Source: Cohaesibacter marisflavi (GTDB lineage: Bacteria; Pseudomonadota; Alphaproteobacteria; Rhizobiales; Cohaesibacteraceae). From it: DNA of 64,000 bases. The notes below the pieces were generated by a model that was not told the origin of the DNA, did no database searches, and was given only the letters and a program-made list of their open reading frames with translations. The position numbers were made by a program, and so were the translations under genes. Location: contig NZ_FOVR01000018.1 of assembly GCF_900115225.1 (NCBI RefSeq), forward strand, positions 23,424-87,423, written 5' to 3'. This document shows, in pieces, positions 54,099-62,660 of the stretch; the first letter of the stretch is position 1; every line of letters starts with the position of its first letter.

Positions 54099-55247
54099 CT
54101 ACATCAAGGAGCGATAGAGTTCCTTGACCTCTTCAAGTTTGGCTTCGCGCGGATTGCCGCCCGTGCAAACATCAGCCATGGCCGCATCGGCCAGTGCATC
54201 GATATCGTCCGCCTTGGCACCCACCTCAGTGAGCTTGGTTGGGATTTTTACATCGATGGACAACTGCTGAACGGCATCAATGGCCGCTTTTCGAGCATCC
54301 TCAAGAGACATGCTCTCTACGTCGCTTACGCCCATGGCCGTTGCGATGGCGCGATATTTTTCGCCTGTATAGTCTGCATTGTAGGCCATCAGGGTTGGCA
54401 GCAGAATGGCGTTTGCCACGCCATGGGGCGTGTCATAAAAAGCGCCCAGCGGGTGGGCCATGCCATGAACAAGCCCCAGACCGACATTCGAGAAGCCCAT
54501 GCCCGCAACATATTGCCCAAGGGCCATGCCTTCCACGCCTTCGGGTTCGCCAGCGCACGAGGCCCGCAAGGATTTGGCTATGATTTCGATGGCTTTGAGA
54601 TGCAGGGCATCTGTCAATTCCCAAGCGCCGAGCGTGATATAGCCTTCAATCGCATGGGTAAGCGCATCCATACCTGTTGCCGCTTTCAGCGAGACGGGCA
54701 TGCTTTCCATCAGCTCGCTATCGATGATTGCGACAATCGGAATGTCATGGGGATCAACGCAGACGAATTTGCGGCGGTTTTCGACATCCGTGATGACATA
54801 GTTGATGGTCACTTCAGCGGCGGTTCCTGCCGTGGTGGCCAGCGCAATGATCGGAACGCAGGGCTTTTTGGTCGGGGCCACGCCTTCAAGACTGCGAATG
54901 TCTTCGAATTCAGGGTTGTTGATGACAATGCCAATGGCCTTGCTGGTATCTTGCGGAGAGCCGCCGCCAATGGCGATGAGATAGTCGGCGCCACAGGCCT
55001 TGAAAGCTGCAATGCCATCTTTGACCACATCGATGGTTGGATTGGGCATCACCTTGTCGAATATCTCATAGGCCAGCCCGGCCTGATCGAGCATGTCGGT
55101 AACTTTGCTGACGACACCTGCCTTGCTCAGAACGCTGTCTGTAACGATCAGGGCTTTGTCGAAGCCGCGGCTTTTCACTTCGCCAACCAGTTCTGACCGA
55201 CAGCCAGCTCCGAAATAGGATGTTTCATTTAAGATCATGCGATGCAT
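54099..55247 (-). CDS. fucO: Iron-containing alcohol dehydrogenase, probable lactaldehyde reductase FucO
   Basis: A 382-residue group III alcohol dehydrogenase. GGGSPQDTSKAIG near 95 binds NAD, and DALTHAIEGY near 195 with HGMAHPLGAFYDTPHGVANA near 262-281 supply the iron ligands. It should reduce the L-lactaldehyde from rhamnulose-1-phosphate cleavage to 1,2-propanediol. GGAGGACAA precedes the ATG at 55247. It follows rhaM on the same strand after 164 bases. Confidence 0.88.
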   Translation of the reverse strand: MHRMILNETSYFGAGCRSELVGEVKSRGFDKALIVTDSVLSKAGVVSKVTDMLDQAGLAYEIFDKVMPNPTIDVVKDGIAAFKACGADYLIAIGGGSPQDTSKAIGIVINNPEFEDIRSLEGVAPTKKPCVPIIALATTAGTAAEVTINYVITDVENRRKFVCVDPHDIPIVAIIDSELMESMPVSLKAATGMDALTHAIEGYITLGAWELTDALHLKAIEIIAKSLRASCAGEPEGVEGMALGQYVAGMGFSNVGLGLVHGMAHPLGAFYDTPHGVANAILLPTLMAYNADYTGEKYRAIATAMGVSDVESMSLEDARKAAIDAVQQLSIDVKIPTKLTEVGAKADDIDALADAAMADVCTGGNPREAKLEEVKELYRSLM

Positions 55248-55411
55248 ATCAATTTGTCCTCCGTGTAGAATATTTTGTGCGTCTTGGTTGTTTGATGTGT
55301 TCTTGAGCCCTATCGCGGCGAACATGTCGGAGGTCGGAAGGCGGCTTTTGGGAGTCGTCAGATCGGCGAAATGCAGTCGGATCGGTTCAAAGGGATTAGG
55401 GAATAGGGGAT

Positions 55412-55726
55412 CTATTCAAGATGGAACATCTCTTTAAGAGGGACGCTCACCGGCTCATTATCGGGCAGCACCTCCATGAGGGGTGCATTCCAGTCCCACC
55501 ACTTTCTGACAATTGCCTTGTCGGGTAGTGCATCCATCAGATGCTTTTCATCCCGGCGGAGAAAAGCAAAGAGCTGGCCTGTTTCTTCATCCAGAAAAAT
55601 CGAATAGTCCGAAACGCCCGCTTCCTTGAGAACCGAAATCATCTCGGGCCAGATTTCATCGTGGCGTTTTTTGTATTCATCCTCGACACCCGGCTTTAAT
55701 TGCATCTTGAAGGCATAACGTTCCAA
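55412..55726 (-). CDS. rhaM: L-rhamnose mutarotase
   Basis: A 104-residue RhaM/RhaU-type mutarotase with MERYAFKMQLKPG, HDEIWPEM, the SIFLDEETGQLFAF core and WWDWNAPLMEV. It speeds anomer exchange of L-rhamnose before isomerisation. It lies 124 bases after rhaQ. Confidence 0.95.
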   Translation of the reverse strand: MERYAFKMQLKPGVEDEYKKRHDEIWPEMISVLKEAGVSDYSIFLDEETGQLFAFLRRDEKHLMDALPDKAIVRKWWDWNAPLMEVLPDNEPVSVPLKEMFHLE

Positions 55727-55850
55727 GGCCTTGATCTCCCCCTATTGGAAAGCTGTTCCAAGGTCAGCTCTCCGGTTTTCTTTGTGCTTGCGGGTGATGG
55801 CGCAGCCCACGATCATCGATTGGTCGAAGGGGCCGCGCCATCACAAGGCG

Positions 55851-56876
55851 TCATTCGCTTTTCTTTTTGCTAAGGCGTGGTAGATATTTCTGCCCGATGA
55901 TTGGCAGAGCCACGGACACGACCAGCAGGGTGCCCGTGAACACGATCAGGATATTGCCCGGCACATTGTTGAGCGTGATGGCCAACCGCAGGAAGCCGAT
56001 GACAAGAGCAGCGATGAAGACACCGGATATGGTGCCTTTGCCACCGTTGAGCGAAACCCCACCCAGAACAACAATGGTGATCACTTCCATCTCGAGGCCG
56101 TTGGCGATATCAGGTCTCGTGCTGCCCAATCGGGACGTCAGGAAAACCGCAGCCAGGCCTGCCATCAGGCCGTTGAGCGTGAACAGGATGAAGCGCAGGC
56201 GGTCGGTGCGAATGCCCGAGAATAGCGCCCCTTCCGGATTGTTGCCCAGGGCAAATATCGAACGGCCAATCGTCGTGTAGTGAATGACAATGATGAAGAC
56301 GATAGAGAGCAGAACGAAGGTGATGAAGGAATAGGGCACCATATCCATGAAGTAGGACTGGCCAATCGCCGCAAATGCATCCGGATAATGGGCAATTTTC
56401 TCATTGCCAAGCACACCGGCGGCAACGCCACGAAACAGCGACATGGTGCCGATTGTGACCACGATTGCCGGCATTTTCAGGCGGGTTACCAGAAAGCCGT
56501 TGAAGAAGCCACAGGCAGCCCCTGTCAGTAAGCCAACCAGACACAGGGGCAGGGCTCCCAGCCCGAGGCTCTGGCTCGCCAGCCCCATCATCAAGGATGA
56601 AAGGGCCATCACCGAAGCCATCGAAATATCAATGTCCCGACAGATAATGACAAGGGCTGTTGACAGGGCCATCATTGCGATTTCAGAGAAAATGGCCGTT
56701 GAATCGAGCAGGTTGTAGATGTCGAGGAACCACGGGCTTGATAGGTCGCCGCCAACGAAAACCAGAATCAGCAGGCCGATGAGCACGATCTCCCTCGATT
56801 TCAGCATAGAGCCTGCCGATATCGTTGAGGGGGCATCGAGTGAGGGACGGTTGTTTGAGGAAACTGTCATGGTCAT
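55851..56876 (-). CDS. rhaQ: Rhamnose ABC transporter permease RhaQ
   Basis: A 341-residue RbsC-type permease with about eight or more membrane segments and the GGVSLNGGKGTISGVFIAAL loop. The start at 56876 overlaps the rhaP stop (ATGA); the longer open frame upstream to 57443 is only a shadow of rhaP. Confidence 0.92.
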   Translation of the reverse strand: MTMTVSSNNRPSLDAPSTISAGSMLKSREIVLIGLLILVFVGGDLSSPWFLDIYNLLDSTAIFSEIAMMALSTALVIICRDIDISMASVMALSSLMMGLASQSLGLGALPLCLVGLLTGAACGFFNGFLVTRLKMPAIVVTIGTMSLFRGVAAGVLGNEKIAHYPDAFAAIGQSYFMDMVPYSFITFVLLSIVFIIVIHYTTIGRSIFALGNNPEGALFSGIRTDRLRFILFTLNGLMAGLAAVFLTSRLGSTRPDIANGLEMEVITIVVLGGVSLNGGKGTISGVFIAALVIGFLRLAITLNNVPGNILIVFTGTLLVVSVALPIIGQKYLPRLSKKKSE

Positions 56877-57862
56877 TCCTGTACTCCCTGACTTGCAGCC
56901 TGCGGAAGAATCCGCCTGACCGGAGGTTTTCGGCTGATCATGTTGAAATAGACTGCAATCAGGATGATTGCCCCGGACAATGCCTGTTGCCAGAACTGGC
57001 TCACGCCGATAACGGGCAGAATATTGTAGAGCGTTCCAAGGAACAGAGCGCCAAAGACTGCCCCGATAATCGTTCCTGCTCCGCCGGAAATGGCAACCCC
57101 GCCGATGACGCAGGCCGCGACTGTTTGCAGCTCGAAGCCAAGGGCAACGTCGGTATTGGCCATTGCATAGCGGGAGGTCCATAGCCATCCGCACAGACCC
57201 GACAGGGCGCCCGTGATGGTATAGACCCAGAATTCGTGATGCTTGACACGAACGCCTGCATATTCTGCAGCTCGGGGATTGCCGCCCATGCCATATAGCT
57301 CGCGGCCAAATCGGGTCTGGGTGGTCATGAGCCACATGCCGAATGTGACGATCAGACCGATCCAGAAAAACAGGGTCAAACCGAGAATGGGGGTGCGGGG
57401 GACCGATAGATATCCCTCCGGGAACTGATGTTGTACAACCCATGCCCCGCCGGAGACGACAAAGATCATGCCGCGCCAGACGCTCATGGTTCCGAGTGTC
57501 ACGACAATCGGCGGGATCTTGAGTTCGGCCACGAGCAACCCATTGAACATGCCGATGAATGTGCCGATGATAATGCAGAGCACGGGCCAGACGATGGTTG
57601 GTAATCCCGGGTTGGCGACCGCGATGAGGGCGACCATCATGCCCGTAAAGGCAAGGTTGGCCGCAACCGACAAATCGATGCCCCGGATCAGGATGACGAT
57701 CATCTGGGCTAGTGCGAGCACCATCAAGATGGAAAGGTCCGTCAGCAGATCGCGCAAGGCCTGAACGGTGACGAAGTTGGGCGTGACAATGCCCGCGATG
57801 ACGATCAGCGCTATCCAGCTGGCTGCCAGCAACGCCTCACGGCTCTTGAGTGCCTTGACCAT
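56873..57862 (-). CDS. rhaP: Rhamnose ABC transporter permease RhaP
   Basis: A 329-residue RbsC-type permease with GGVAISGGAGTIIGAVFGAL near 270. The stop overlaps rhaQ by four bases, and its start shares a base with the rhaT stop. RhaP and RhaQ form the heterodimeric channel known from rhizobia. Confidence 0.92.
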   Translation of the reverse strand: MVKALKSREALLAASWIALIVIAGIVTPNFVTVQALRDLLTDLSILMVLALAQMIVILIRGIDLSVAANLAFTGMMVALIAVANPGLPTIVWPVLCIIIGTFIGMFNGLLVAELKIPPIVVTLGTMSVWRGMIFVVSGGAWVVQHQFPEGYLSVPRTPILGLTLFFWIGLIVTFGMWLMTTQTRFGRELYGMGGNPRAAEYAGVRVKHHEFWVYTITGALSGLCGWLWTSRYAMANTDVALGFELQTVAACVIGGVAISGGAGTIIGAVFGALFLGTLYNILPVIGVSQFWQQALSGAIILIAVYFNMISRKPPVRRILPQAASQGVQE

Positions 57863-59406
57863 TATGCAACCTCCCGGTCATGAGACTGTGTTTGAGGCTT
57901 TTTCGCGCCTGTTGCGTAGGCGGCGATCACTTCTGCATCGAAATCCTTGCGGTCGAATTCTGCCACGATTTCGCCCAGCCGCATGACGATGATGCGGTCA
58001 GCCATGCCCATCAGTTCGGGCAGTTCTGATGAGACCAGCAGCACGGAGAGATCCTTCTCCACCATGCCGCCCAGCGCATCGTGCACCGAAGACTTGGCTC
58101 CGACGTCGATGCCGCGCGTGGGTTCATCGACAATCACAACATTGGGGTTGGTTGCCAGCCAGCGAGAAAGCACGACCTTTTGCTGATTGCCGCCCGATAG
58201 ATCCTCAACTGGCTGTTCAATGTTGGCAGCACGGATGGCAAAGATCTGACCATAGTCCTGAGCAAGCTTTTTTTCTGCGTCCCGATTGGGCCAGATGCCG
58301 TTTGAAAGCTTTTTGAGTGAGGGCAGGGCGATGTTATCCCGGATTGAGAGAGGCAGAATCGCCCCCTGATTGCGCCGGTCTTCCGGCACATAGACAACCC
58401 CAGCATCAATGGCTTGCGAGCAGTCCGTCCAATGGATTGCCTTGCCATCAAGGGTGATCTCACCGGTAAAGGCATAAGGGCTTAACGCCATGATGGAGCG
58501 CATGATCTCGGAACGCCCCGCGCCAACCAGCCCGTAAAAGCCCAGAATTTCGCGCTTGTGCAGCGAGAAAGAGATGTTCTTGAACTCGATATTGTTGCCC
58601 AGATTCTTGACCTCAAGCAACGGCTCTCCCACTTCGACTGTGCGTTTGGGAAAGACTGTCGCAACCTCGCGGCCGACCATCATCTTGACAAGATCATCCT
58701 CCCGCACATCGGCAATATTGCCTTCTCCCACAAAGGAGCCGTCGCGAAAAACAACATAGCGATCAGCGATGTGAAAGATCTCGTCGAACTTGTGCGAGAT
58801 GAACAGAATGCCTTTTCCAAGCTGCCTCAAGCGCTCGATAATCACATAGAGCTTTTCGATCTCGTTGGAAGAAAGCGAAGATGTCGGCTCATCCATGATG
58901 ACGACATCTGCCTCTTCTGCGAGCGCTCTGGCAATGGCCACCATATGCTGCTGGCCGAGGCTGAGTTGTTTGAGCAGGATGGCCGGATCAATGTCAAGAT
59001 CCACTTCCTTGAGCAATGCAGCTGCTTTTTCATGCATCTGCTTCCAGTCCAGCAAGCCACCGCTTTTCAGGCACGGATGCCCCATGAAGATATTCTCGAC
59101 AACCGATAGTTCTTCAAACAGTGTCGTTTCCTGATGGATGGCGGTAATTCCCATCACGGCCGCTGCCTTGGCGGTTGCCAACTTGACCGGAATTCCCTTG
59201 ATTTTGATTGTTCCGCTGTCAGGGTGATAAAGCCCCGTCATGGACTTTACGAGCGTTGACTTCCCAGCTCCATTTTCGCCAATCAGCGCAACGACTTCTC
59301 CGGGATAGATCCGGCATTCGGCGTTCTTGAGAGCATGAATGCCACCAAATGTCTTGGTGATCCCCTTGAGCTCGACAAGGGGAGTGGTGTTCGCATGATC
59401 AGCCAT
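57862..59406 (-). CDS. rhaT: Rhamnose ABC transporter ATPase RhaT
   Basis: A 514-residue sugar ABC ATPase with two nucleotide-binding halves. The first has Walker A GENGAGKST near 38 and LSLGQQHMVAIARAL; the second has a degenerate Walker A (GLVGAGRSE near 290) and LSGGNQQKVVLSRWL near 405, as usual in the RbsA group. Confidence 0.94.
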   Translation of the reverse strand: MADHANTTPLVELKGITKTFGGIHALKNAECRIYPGEVVALIGENGAGKSTLVKSMTGLYHPDSGTIKIKGIPVKLATAKAAAVMGITAIHQETTLFEELSVVENIFMGHPCLKSGGLLDWKQMHEKAAALLKEVDLDIDPAILLKQLSLGQQHMVAIARALAEEADVVIMDEPTSSLSSNEIEKLYVIIERLRQLGKGILFISHKFDEIFHIADRYVVFRDGSFVGEGNIADVREDDLVKMMVGREVATVFPKRTVEVGEPLLEVKNLGNNIEFKNISFSLHKREILGFYGLVGAGRSEIMRSIMALSPYAFTGEITLDGKAIHWTDCSQAIDAGVVYVPEDRRNQGAILPLSIRDNIALPSLKKLSNGIWPNRDAEKKLAQDYGQIFAIRAANIEQPVEDLSGGNQQKVVLSRWLATNPNVVIVDEPTRGIDVGAKSSVHDALGGMVEKDLSVLLVSSELPELMGMADRIIVMRLGEIVAEFDRKDFDAEVIAAYATGAKKPQTQSHDREVA

Positions 59407-59423
59407 AATTTCCTCCGTTGGGA

Positions 59424-59448
59424 GGCAGGTCGGAATGTCCGACCTGCC
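59424..59448 (-). promoter_or_regulatory. Hairpin between rhaS and rhaT
   Basis: GGCAGGTCGG and CCGACCTGCC form a perfect 10-bp stem with a 5-base loop. It lies after the binding-protein gene and before the ATPase, the usual place of an mRNA-stabilising hairpin that lets binding protein exceed permease. Confidence 0.65.
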
Positions 59449-59479
59449 TGATAGTGGCTCTACACATCAAGCAATTCAC

Positions 59480-60472
59480 TCAGAAAATTTTGGAGTATTT
59501 GTCGACGTTGCTTGCGTCATAAACAAATGGCTGAGGCAGCGAGGTTTCCAGCTTGTCATCAAGCTTGAAGGAGCCCATCCGGCCAGCTTCAAGCTCGTCA
59601 CCTGCTTGCACTTCCTCTTTCTGGATCAAGTCGTAGGCGAGGTAGGTGGCTGAGTAACCCAGATCGATTGGGTTCCAGATGGCAAAGGACTTGATAGAAC
59701 CGGTATGCACATAGCCAGCCAATTCAGAAGGCAGGCCCAGACCGGTTACATAAACCTTGCCAACCATGTCCTGATCTTCAACCGCCTTGGCAGCGGCAGA
59801 AATCGCGACCGTTGACGGAGCGATAATGACTTTGAGGTCTGGATAGCGACGCAGCAGGGCGATGGTTTCGCGATAGGACTTGTCCGATTGTCCCATGCCA
59901 TAGGCGACATCCACGAGCTTCAGCTTGGAGAATTCGTCGGATGGGAGCAGCTTTTTCATTTCTTCAATCCACTCATTCTGGTTGGTGGATTGTGGGGTTT
60001 CTGACAGGATGGCGATTTCGCCTTCCGGGCCGATGGCGTCAACCGCCATTTCCAGCTGTGCCTTGGCTGCTCCGGCTGCGGTTGCCGGATGCATATGCAG
60101 CATGCGACCTTCCGGTGCGATTGCGGAATCGAAGGACAAGACCTTGATGCCGCGTTTCATCGCCTTTTTGGCAACCGGAACAAGAGCGTCAGGATCATTT
60201 GAGGAAATTGCGATGGCATCGACGCGTTGCGCGATCAGGGCGTTGATCACCTCAATCTGGCCTTCAGCGGTAACGACGGCCGGAGCGTTGAAGATGAGTT
60301 CAACCCCACCAATTTCCTTGGCGGCTTCGTTGCCCCCGTCTCGTGCTGCTTCAAAGAAGGCATTGCCAAGGCTTTTGGGCACCATGGCGATGCGGACATC
60401 TGCAGCCATAGCCGCAGATGTTGCCATAAGGCCGGCAATCGCGGCCATTGATAGCAGGTGTTTCAGTTTCAT
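59480..60472 (-). CDS. rhaS: Rhamnose ABC transporter substrate-binding protein RhaS
   Basis: A 330-residue periplasmic protein with signal peptide (to about SAAMA) and the RbsB-like fold: IAMVPKSLGNAFFEAARDGG near 27, IAISSNDPDAL near 94 and VTGLGLPSELAGYV near 240. GGGAGAGAG precedes the ATG. Confidence 0.93.
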   Translation of the reverse strand: MKLKHLLSMAAIAGLMATSAAMAADVRIAMVPKSLGNAFFEAARDGGNEAAKEIGGVELIFNAPAVVTAEGQIEVINALIAQRVDAIAISSNDPDALVPVAKKAMKRGIKVLSFDSAIAPEGRMLHMHPATAAGAAKAQLEMAVDAIGPEGEIAILSETPQSTNQNEWIEEMKKLLPSDEFSKLKLVDVAYGMGQSDKSYRETIALLRRYPDLKVIIAPSTVAISAAAKAVEDQDMVGKVYVTGLGLPSELAGYVHTGSIKSFAIWNPIDLGYSATYLAYDLIQKEEVQAGDELEAGRMGSFKLDDKLETSLPQPFVYDASNVDKYSKIF

Positions 60473-60510
60473 AGTCTCTCTCCCTATCTACTATGGATTT
60501 TTCAATGCAT

Positions 60511-60550
60511 GAAAGAGGCCCTTGGTTTTCCTCCCGAGAGGGCCTCTTTC
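60511..60550 (-). promoter_or_regulatory. 12-bp hairpin between rhaD and rhaS
   Basis: GAAAGAGGCCCT (60511-60522) pairs with AGGGCCTCTTTC (60539-60550) around a 16-base loop, only 8 bases after the rhaD stop. It could act as partial terminator or processing site between the catabolic and transport genes. Confidence 0.6.
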
Positions 60551-60558
60551 GTTGCCTT

Positions 60559-61401
60559 TTAGTCGTCCAGGAAGTCGGGTTTCTGGACGAGCAGTTTTTC
60601 GAAATAGTCGGTGAGTTGGCCGAGCAGTTCTTTCGAGATGGTTTGTTTTTCGCCACCGGCGGACAGCACCTTGCGGTGGATGCCTGCGGCTTTCTCGATG
60701 GTTTCGATCAGCCCGAAGACGGAATCCGGTGTGGCTTCGGAGGCGAAAATGCCGTGGTGCGACCAGGAAATGATGCGCCCCTTTTCCATTTCCTTGATGG
60801 AGGCATCGGCGATCTGCGTGGTGCCGGGCAGCATGGGGGGAACGATGCGCACCCCATCAGGGAAGATCACGATGCATTCGGGCATCTTGGTCCAGAGCGC
60901 CATCGTCAACTCCTTGCTATCAAGGGGCAGGATGTAGCTGAGGGCAATGAATTCGGGGGCATGGCAATGCATGATGATCCGCTCGCGGCCTTCAGAGACG
61001 CGCTTGCGGACCGCATGGCCAGCCAGATGGGTGGCAAATTCCGAGGTTGGGCGTCCGCCATTGCTAAAGCCCCAGACGGTCTGATAGGCAGAGCCGCCCT
61101 CAACGATGCGGACGATGCCGAAGACCTGATCGGGAAACTCCGTGGCGTGGCGGAAATATTGCCCCGTGCCTGTGACGATGAAATAGTCCCCATCGAGGGT
61201 CGGCTGCGGCTGGGGCAGTGTGACGGGGGCAGCGGGTGTCACGTTCGGGTAGCGGCGTGCGAGCACGCTTTCCACTTCATCGGTTGGCAGACGCCATGAA
61301 ATATTGCCACCGTTGGCTTCATTCCATCCCATTTCCCAGCAAAGGCGCGCCAGAGAGGCGACCTGTTGCACAAAGGGGATCGGGTGCGAAAATACTGTCA
61401 T
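60559..61401 (-). CDS. rhaD: Rhamnulose-1-phosphate aldolase RhaD
   Basis: A 280-residue class II zinc aldolase of the E. coli RhaD type. The phosphate site NEANGGNISWRL is near 28-39, zinc ligands HCH in MHCHAPEF near 145 and a further His in SWSHHGIFASE near 215. It makes dihydroxyacetone phosphate and L-lactaldehyde. Many rhizobia instead use a fused aldolase-dehydrogenase. Confidence 0.93.
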   Translation of the reverse strand: MTVFSHPIPFVQQVASLARLCWEMGWNEANGGNISWRLPTDEVESVLARRYPNVTPAAPVTLPQPQPTLDGDYFIVTGTGQYFRHATEFPDQVFGIVRIVEGGSAYQTVWGFSNGGRPTSEFATHLAGHAVRKRVSEGRERIIMHCHAPEFIALSYILPLDSKELTMALWTKMPECIVIFPDGVRIVPPMLPGTTQIADASIKEMEKGRIISWSHHGIFASEATPDSVFGLIETIEKAAGIHRKVLSAGGEKQTISKELLGQLTDYFEKLLVQKPDFLDD

Positions 61402-61412
61402 GCTTTTAATCC

Positions 61413-62660
61413 TTATCCGCGGGGGGCCACACTGGCCTGATAGCTGTTGAGGTCGGCGATGAGCGCCTTGCCAGTTGGAACATTGTTGCGCGCGCAGAAT
61501 TCATCCCAGATCACGCCATAAGGCAGATCCTTGAGTTCTTCGGTCATCAGGAAGCGTTGGGTGAAGTCGAGTTTTTCCTCGATCGACTTCAGCTCGGCCT
61601 GTGGCATGAGCAGGGCACGCAGCAGAGCTTTCTGCATGTTGCGTGTGCCGATCACCCATGAGGATGTGCGGGCGATGGTCGCATCGAAGAAATCCAGCCC
61701 GATATGGGTGCGTGGCAGCAGGTTGCCGAAGACCAGTTCCTGCGCCATGGCCAGAATATCGTCGTTGAGCAGGATCACATGGTCGCTATCCCAGCGCATC
61801 GGGCGGCTGACATGCAGCAGGATTTCCTTGACCGACTGGGAGACGGAGGACAGCTTGTCTGCCACATTCTCGGTCGGGTGGAAATGGCCCATATCAAGGC
61901 ACAGGAGTGTGCCCTTGCGGATGGCATAGCCCATGTAGAATTCATGGCTGCCCACGGTGCAGGCTTCCACCCCGATGCCGAACAGTTTGGCTTCCACGGC
62001 ATCGAGCATATGGGCGGCATCATAGGGCTGTGCGATCATCTCGTCGATGGCGCTTTCCAGACGTTCGCGGGCGGCCAGCCGGTCAATCGGTGTATCTTTG
62101 TAGCCATCGGGCACCCAGATATTGTTGACGCAAGGGCTGCCCAGCTCTTCGCCGAATTTGGCAGCAATGGCACGGCAGCATTGACCATGGCGAATCCAGA
62201 AGTTGCGGATGTCCTTGTCCGGATGCGAAAGGGTCAGATTCTCATCCACCTTGGGGTGGCCAAAGAAGGTCGGGTTGAAGTCGAGCCCGAGGCCGTTGTC
62301 CTTTGCCCAATCGACCCAACTGGCAAAATGGTGATAGTCCAGTTCGTCCCGGGCCGGCGTCTCGTCTGTGTCGAGATAGCTTGCATGCAGATTGAGGCGA
62401 TGCTTGCCCGGGATCTTGCCATAGGCAAATTCGAGATCGGCGCGCAGCTCTGCTGCTGTGCGGGCGCGTCCGGGATAGTTGCCGGTGATCTGGATGCCAC
62501 CGGCGCTGCCGCCTTCGCTTTGCTCAAAGCCGACAACATCATCGCCCTGCCAGCAATGCATGGAGATGGGAATATCGGCCAGCTGTTTGATGGCAGCATC
62601 GGCATCTACGCCCCATTCCGCAAAAGCGTCGCGGGCGGCATCATAATTTAGGCGGGTCAT
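61413..62660 (-). CDS. rhaA: L-rhamnose isomerase
   Basis: A 415-residue isomerase converting L-rhamnose to L-rhamnulose. It shows MHCWQGDDVVGFE near 35, GLDFNPTFFGHPK near 141, and metal-site DMGHFHPTENV and DSDHVILLND. The ATG at 62660 overlaps the rhaB stop. Confidence 0.95.
   Translation of the reverse strand: MTRLNYDAARDAFAEWGVDADAAIKQLADIPISMHCWQGDDVVGFEQSEGGSAGGIQITGNYPGRARTAAELRADLEFAYGKIPGKHRLNLHASYLDTDETPARDELDYHHFASWVDWAKDNGLGLDFNPTFFGHPKVDENLTLSHPDKDIRNFWIRHGQCCRAIAAKFGEELGSPCVNNIWVPDGYKDTPIDRLAARERLESAIDEMIAQPYDAAHMLDAVEAKLFGIGVEACTVGSHEFYMGYAIRKGTLLCLDMGHFHPTENVADKLSSVSQSVKEILLHVSRPMRWDSDHVILLNDDILAMAQELVFGNLLPRTHIGLDFFDATIARTSSWVIGTRNMQKALLRALLMPQAELKSIEEKLDFTQRFLMTEELKDLPYGVIWDEFCARNNVPTGKALIADLNSYQASVAPRG

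Noticed and set aside
53979..55196. 405-codon open frame on the plus strand
   Set aside because: Antisense shadow of fucO, which has its iron-binding motifs and a good ribosome site.
56877..57443. N-terminal extension of the rhaQ frame
   Set aside because: It is an out-of-frame reading of rhaP; the true rhaQ start overlaps the rhaP stop.
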